DNA of 64,000 nucleotides from contig PUDQ02000049.1 of the NCBI GenBank assembly GCA_002964805.2, positions 1 through 64,000 of the forward strand. Reading direction: 5' to 3'. How positions within the stretch are numbered: the first letter of the stretch is position 1; each line of letters begins with the position of its first letter. Below, piece by piece: positions 59,586-64,000 of the stretch. The notes beneath the pieces are model-generated. The model ran no database searches, was not told the DNA's origin, and saw only the letters and a list, made by a program, of their open reading frames with translations. Position numbers and translations under genes: made by a program. Source of the DNA: Trametes villosa (Eukaryota > Basidiomycota > Agaricomycetes > Polyporales > Polyporaceae).

Positions 59586-60104
59586 CCCTAGACAGCCTGC
59601 CATCGAGTCGGGACGTCGCGTGCCTCACTAGTCGCTAGCCACTGCGGCATGTGATCTATCTACTCTAACTCTAAGTCCAGCACGTGCTAAGTAATGTAGA
59701 ATGGCCGTAGAAAAGCAAGGAAAATGCGGAAAAATATGGAAAAAAAACAGGACATCTAGTCGTCTTCACGGCAGCGAGCACACCAGGTAAGGACTTCAGC
59801 GAAGCTATTAGCAACACCACAAGTCTAAGGTGGTGTCCTTGACTCTGGACAAGGGAGCGGACGGAGGCAGGAGGTGAGGGCGGACAAGGGATGCAGAGGA
59901 GGTAGATGGAGTGCTGATCAGATGCTATACAATGGGATATACAAACTGAGGAAAAATCCACATCCAGGCACATATTTATAGAAGTAATCTAATTGTTCTG
60001 GCAAGACAATAACAAATACCTTAAGAGGAAGAAAGTCTAAAATAGGGAAGCCCATATACAATAAGCTATTGTCTTCGTCCTTTAGAGACATTACCGTAGA
60101 TAAC

Positions 60105-60363
60105 TGTTATGCCCCGTGCAACCTCCGACACCTGCGGACTAAACTCTACTTTTGGTCTGCTAAGTCCACACTTATTGGACCTAACTCTGCTTACTCTGCA
60201 CTTATTGGACTTAACTTCACTTGTCCAATGTTTCACACTTACTTACTCCGCTTTTCTGCTTCTATTCCAATTGGAACAATAGCCTTATTGTCTTCCCCAA
60301 CTTCCGACCTTATTCTGCTTTTTACCTTCCTTATCAGTCCGTTCTTATTATTGTGGCATAACA
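60105..60363. mobile_element. LTR-like unit in the left arm
   Basis: A 259-base unit begins tgttatgcc and ends ggcataaca, perfect 9-base terminal inversions of TG...CA form, as in retrotransposon LTRs. I saw no adjacent primer-binding site beginning TGG and no clear target duplication. Confidence 0.5.
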
Positions 60364-60404
60364 ATTAGCTCATAGTCCTTATATATGTAGCTGGTATGTT
60401 GTAG

Positions 60405-60749
60405 CTAATGAGTTTGGATATCTTGTTGACCAGTACGCTCTTCCCCCTGAATCCATTCATTCCACTTCCTCCGCTCGTTGTCCGGTAGCTCCAACCTTCC
60501 TAGTCTTGTAAGTCTGACATTCTGGCGTTGGATATCTAGGCATTGGACCTGTCCACCTCTGAAATCTGAGGACAAGGGGCAAGGGTCTCTGGCGTTGCTA
60601 ATAGCTTCGCTGAAGTCCTCCCTTGTGTGGGCCTCTGTTTGGACTTCTGCTCCGCTACGTCCAACAAGTCCAACCTCTGAAGCCCCGGGTCTGCTTTCCC
60701 GCCCTTTGGAGCTGTCAACTCCGACCAATTCCAGACTTAAAGCCCACAC
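60405..60749 (-). CDS. unrecognised repeat-borne open frame, left copy
   Basis: Encodes about 114 residues from WALSLELVGVDSSKGRESR to EERTGQQDIQTH, identical to the frame at 63246-63590. It is Arg/Glu/Gly-rich with segments LTRLGRLELPDNERRKWNEW. It has no ATG at the shared start and no domain I can name. It may be a remnant of a retroelement polyprotein or only an open stretch in a repeat. Confidence 0.3.
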   Translation of the reverse strand: MWALSLELVGVDSSKGRESRPGASEVGLVGRSGAEVQTEAHTREDFSEAISNARDPCPLSSDFRGGQVQCLDIQRQNVRLTRLGRLELPDNERRKWNEWIQGEERTGQQDIQTH

Positions 60750-61863
60750 GGCCCTAACAATATGGAGCGGAGTAAGCAAGCACAGGAAAGAGGGTCAGAC
60801 ATAAGCAGATGTGAGTGAATATAGTGGATATGTAGTGGACACAACACAGGGGGCAAACCGCTCTTACATGCATGCCAAAATGTGGCCGATATTTGCTTGG
60901 GTTGCTTACTTTTCCGCTTCAATCAGTTGTCATACCCAATCGGCCGCTACGTGACATGCTGGCAGAATTTACGCCCAATGTCCGAATCATATCAGGAGGT
61001 ATGGTTGTGTGGAATATCCGACAAAGCGGTAGGGCGGGGAAATGAGAGGTCTCGGAGGAATTTCCGTGAAGCAGATAGATTGCTGACAGGCCGCTTATCG
61101 AGTCAATGTCATCTGTATTCCTTTGTTGTGGGAATGTAGCCTGCATGCAAAGTATCCTATATAAGGGAGAGGCAACACTTCTGCAAGAAGGTAATGACAC
61201 AGGCATGCATTATATCCATGTCCTTTCCAACATGCAGAAACACCTCCTTTATGAGGCATCCCCGCCAAGCCGGAATGCAAAGGATATTTGACCTTTACAA
61301 CAGTACAAAATCGTGCCGGTATTAACCTGAAATGCTACACTTCTCGCATATTCCCGCTTCATACACACCCTGTGTGAACATTGCATTTCTGAAACATACC
61401 CACCCATTGAGTACGATGGCATATCAGGTCGTCAGATGCATTGTGAATACATATCCAGAATGTGACATGTGCACTTAGAGGGCTTACGTTGCACGTGACG
61501 CCAAAACAACTACAAAGCAGAAGGGACACTGACACATTATTGTGCCTCCCACCTTGGTCTCAGCCACAGCTTTCATTGCTTTCATTGTTGCCCCCTCCTT
61601 TGTTTTTTTGGTTACTTCTCCCCTAGTCCTCCTCTATACGGCATGTGTTATGTACCCTTACAAAGATGCCTCAAAGCTTCACAACATGGGGATAGTAATG
61701 GATATTGATAAACCTTATTTGTGATACTCCATTCCAAGGGGTTATGAACTATTTATTAAGACTGTACAACAGCATATAGCCAATCTATATTGATCACTTA
61801 CATCTAATTGGATCCTTCTCATGGCCTCAAAGCATACAGGGATGTAGTGCTGTTACCTTCAAT

Positions 61864-61888
61864 CCATTGATCCATTGATCCATTGATC
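61864..61888. repeat. 8-base tandem repeat, three units
   Basis: The unit ccattgat is repeated three times directly, followed by a partial unit. Confidence 0.75.
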
Positions 61889-62524
61889 CCTCATCTAAGC
61901 AAGCACAAAAGCACCAAATTACTGTCCATACAATAGTCTTTCTACCAAACAGTGTATATCTTTACCTCATCAGACACTAGTGGCCTGGAGCAACCTGGTG
62001 TAATTGTTTCTATGGGTCTATACACTCTGGTCACAGGGCAAGGGTGGGTTTGTTACCTTATGAAGCAAGGCCTGTGGAGCCTGTTCTGCCCAGGCCTTTG
62101 GGCAGTAGAGAAATTGCAGGGCTGGCAGCTTCTACTAGCGCTAAATGGACTTAGCCATATCTCACATTTGGGTGCTGATTGTGAGGGAGGAAAAGGCACC
62201 AAGAGCCTGTCTTCAAATTGTGATAAAACCCCTTTAGCACAATAACTAGAGGGTATGAAGCCACAGAAACAATCACATCAGGTATCCCTTGACCACTGGT
62301 GTATTATGCTCCATGGAGAAAGAATATACACCATTTATTGAGGAGACCACTGTGTAAACAGCAGTTTATTGCTTTTTGCCTGTGTGAATGAGGTATTGAT
62401 AATCTCAAGGGGGAAAGTGGTGTTGCCGTGTCACAACCACACCCCCATATAATGTGCAGCCATACCCAGGGTCTAATGAGGTTGGAGTGATCAATTCAAA
62501 TTGCAGCTGGCCATGGGACGACCC

Positions 62525-63145
62525 ATGAGTGACCTGGATCCTTACTTGTGGGGCAAGGCATTTCAAAAGGCTTGACCCAGACTTGCACAAGTCGGATGAC
62601 CAGAAGACTTGGATCCGCAGGTCAGGGTCCGGGTCACTGCAGGTCAAGTCAGGAAAGATTGTTACCCACATGTCAGGTCACAGGTCAACAGGTCATCTCA
62701 TTAAACACAGCACCCTGAGGTCTTCAAATGCAATGAGGCCAATGTGTAGCACCTTTAGCATGATTATATCTCAAATCAAACCATTTATAAGAGCTCTAAC
62801 ACCCTCTATACAAGCAATAATCACATAGTCAAGAATGTGCTCACAGGCTGTGGGGTGCTTCTGTGGCTATATTTAGCTTATATAAACTGAGTTATCTACC
62901 AATCATTTAACAGACCAGTTTTTATATAGTATAGAGCATGGTCAATGTCATATTCCATGCACTTTCTTACATATAAAATCCTGATTTGGTATGACCTGGC
63001 ATAACCTGTGGATGACCCATGACCCACCATAACCTGTGGGAAAACTTAAGGGCTGACCCAGACTTTGCTTGACCTGGATCCATGGGCCAATGACCCACAG
63101 GTTATTTTACAGGTAATTCATGGGTCAACTTATTGGTCACCTTGG
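62525..63145. repeat. region of dispersed GGTCA/TGACC motifs
   Basis: About seventeen GGTCA or TGACC words occur in two clumps (62530-62700 and 62990-63145), separated by ordinary AT-rich DNA. Longer words recur between the clumps in direct orientation: gacctggatcc (62531 and 63070) and gacccagact (62574 and 63056). Confidence 0.6.
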
Positions 63146-63245
63146 CTCAGACCTATCCTTAATTCAAATTGACTGTACACTGCTGTACAGGCTGAGTAAG
63201 TGATTTAAGTGTCCTTCTAATGCAGTATGGTAGAGTGTTAGGGCC

Positions 63246-63590
63246 GTGTGGGCTTTAAGTCTGGAATTGGTCGGAGTTGACAGCTCCAAAGGGCGGGAAA
63301 GCAGACCCGGGGCTTCAGAGGTTGGACTTGTTGGACGTAGCGGAGCAGAAGTCCAAACAGAGGCCCACACAAGGGAGGACTTCAGCGAAGCTATTAGCAA
63401 CGCCAGAGACCCTTGCCCCTTGTCCTCAGATTTCAGAGGTGGACAGGTCCAATGCCTAGATATCCAACGCCAGAATGTCAGACTTACAAGACTAGGAAGG
63501 TTGGAGCTACCGGACAACGAGCGGAGGAAGTGGAATGAATGGATTCAGGGGGAAGAGCGTACTGGTCAACAAGATATCCAAACTCATTAG
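63246..63590 (+). CDS. unrecognised repeat-borne open frame, right copy
   Basis: About 114 residues, the same protein as the left copy. It opens without an ATG (first codon GTG) and ends 41 bases before the LTR-like unit. No domain was recognised. Confidence 0.3.
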   Translation: MWALSLELVGVDSSKGRESRPGASEVGLVGRSGAEVQTEAHTREDFSEAISNARDPCPLSSDFRGGQVQCLDIQRQNVRLTRLGRLELPDNERRKWNEWIQGEERTGQQDIQTH

Positions 63591-63631
63591 CTACAACATA
63601 CCAGCTACATATATAAGGACTATGAGCTAAT

Positions 63632-63890
63632 TGTTATGCCACAATAATAAGAACGGACTGATAAGGAAGGTAAAAAGCAGAATAAGGTCGGAAGTTGGGG
63701 AAGACAATAAGGCTATTGTTCCAATTGGAATAGAAGCAGAAAAGCGGAGTAAGTAAGTGTGAAACATTGGACAAGTGAAGTTAAGTCCAATAAGTGCAGA
63801 GTAAGCAGAGTTAGGTCCAATAAGTGTGGACTTAGCAGACCAAAAGTAGAGTTTAGTCCGCAGGTGTCGGAGGTTGCACGGGGCATAACA
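63632..63890. mobile_element. LTR-like unit in the right arm
   Basis: A 259-base unit, tgttatgcc...ggcataaca, the mirror of 60105-60363. The same bases flank it on both sides in both arms, so the arm was copied after the unit was already in place, or the unit is an integral part of the element. Confidence 0.5.
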
Positions 63891-64000
63891 GTTATCTACG
63901 GTAATGTCTCTAAAGGACGAAGACAATAGCTTATTGTATATGGGCTTCCCTATTTTAGACTTTCTTCCTCTTAAGGTATTTGTTATTGTCTTGCCAGAAC

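Larger units (their letters stand above)
58563..59994. other. AT-richer gene-free region left of the inverted repeat
   Basis: About 1.4 kb with no supported gene. It begins where base composition falls from GC-rich to AT-rich. It contains a run of ten G near 58967, a pair of degenerate 25-30-base repeats (58774-58805 and 58890-58916, sharing cagtcgtc and caaagact-like cores), a 20-base perfect palindrome (59224-59243), a TA microsatellite (59567-59585) and a diverged fragment of the neighbouring repeat (59791-59815). Confidence 0.55.
59995..60759 (-). repeat. left arm of a long inverted repeat (probable transposable element)
   Basis: This 765-base arm is the reverse complement of 63236-64000. 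Each left coordinate corresponds to 123995 minus the right coordinate, with no gap. I found no mismatch in the stretches compared, and the open frames on both strands give identical proteins. The inner end is abrupt: reading outward both arms begin tgttagggccgtg, and beyond that base the flanks differ. The arm contains one open frame (about 60432-60749, minus) and an LTR-like unit (60105-60363). The outer border cannot be fixed because its mate runs off the window. Confidence 0.85.
60760..63235. other. spacer between the inverted arms, gene-free
   Basis: About 2.5 kb of AT-richer DNA with no recognisable protein. It holds a short tandem run of ccattgat (61864-61888, three units) and a right-hand part (62500-63150) dense in GGTCA/TGACC motifs. 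Confidence 0.6.
63236..64000 (+). repeat. right arm of the long inverted repeat, cut by the window end
   Basis: Gap-free reverse complement of 59995-60759. It begins tgttagggcc at 63236 and continues to the last base of the window, so the true arm may be longer. Content mirrors the left arm: open frame (63246-63590), then an LTR-like unit (63632-63890), then at least 110 further shared bases. Confidence 0.85.

Noticed and set aside
63891..64000. Primer-binding site after the LTR-like unit
   Set aside because: The sequence after the unit does not begin with TGG on either side, so a full retrotransposon layout is not supported from this window alone.

Overview
This is a stretch of nuclear genome from a filamentous basidiomycete, most likely an Agaricomycete. 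The genes are GC-rich and interrupted by many introns of about 50-65 bases with GT...AG borders. Intergenic gaps are short, and gene types include a cluster of mushroom-type F-box proteins and a Stealth-family phosphotransferase. I see no bacterial operons, CRISPR arrays, rRNA or convincing tRNA genes. Exon borders below were placed by eye from splice signals, reading frame and protein-family continuity.

Layout. 1.6-6.3 kb: full-length ABCB multidrug-type transporter. 7.2-9.2 kb: multi-pass membrane protein with a TM7S3/TMEM198-like domain. 9.6-17.3 kb: the cohesin loader Scc2/NIPBL. 17.4-19.9 kb: divergent SEC14-like lipid transfer protein and Ypd1-like phosphotransfer protein. 21.4-25.3 kb: DUG2-type WD40 + M20 peptidase of cytosolic glutathione breakdown. 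25.9-29.2 kb: divergent USB1 (U6 snRNA 3' processing) and METTL25-like methyltransferase. 29.5-34.8 kb: RING-H2 protein with a myristoylation-type N-terminus, then a Vip1-like RRM protein. 34.9-40.7 kb: two epoxide hydrolase paralogues on opposite strands around a mitochondrially targeted protein. 40.8-47.9 kb: three F-box proteins, all on the minus strand. 49.1-50.3 kb: hotdog-fold thioesterase. 50.7-53.3 kb: Stealth (XPT1-like) glycan phosphotransferase. 53.9-58.6 kb: divergent RRP6 (nuclear exosome) and RPAP3-like TPR co-chaperone.

The last 5.4 kb differs sharply. It is AT-richer, has no recognisable host gene, and contains two arms of at least 765 bp in inverted orientation that look identical without gaps. 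Each arm carries one open frame and a 259-bp LTR-like unit. The right arm runs off the window. The spacer between the arms is rich in GGTCA/TGACC motifs. This repeat block is the least explained part of the window.

Functionally the gene-rich part is mostly housekeeping: chromosome cohesion, RNA 3' processing and decay (USB1, RRP6), co-chaperone assembly, glutathione turnover and lipid handling. More variable accessory families (epoxide hydrolases, F-box proteins, glycan phosphotransferase) are interspersed. Points of special interest are a tryptophan-to-leucine change beside the nucleophile of one epoxide hydrolase, tiny exons in the F-box genes, and the young inverted repeat.
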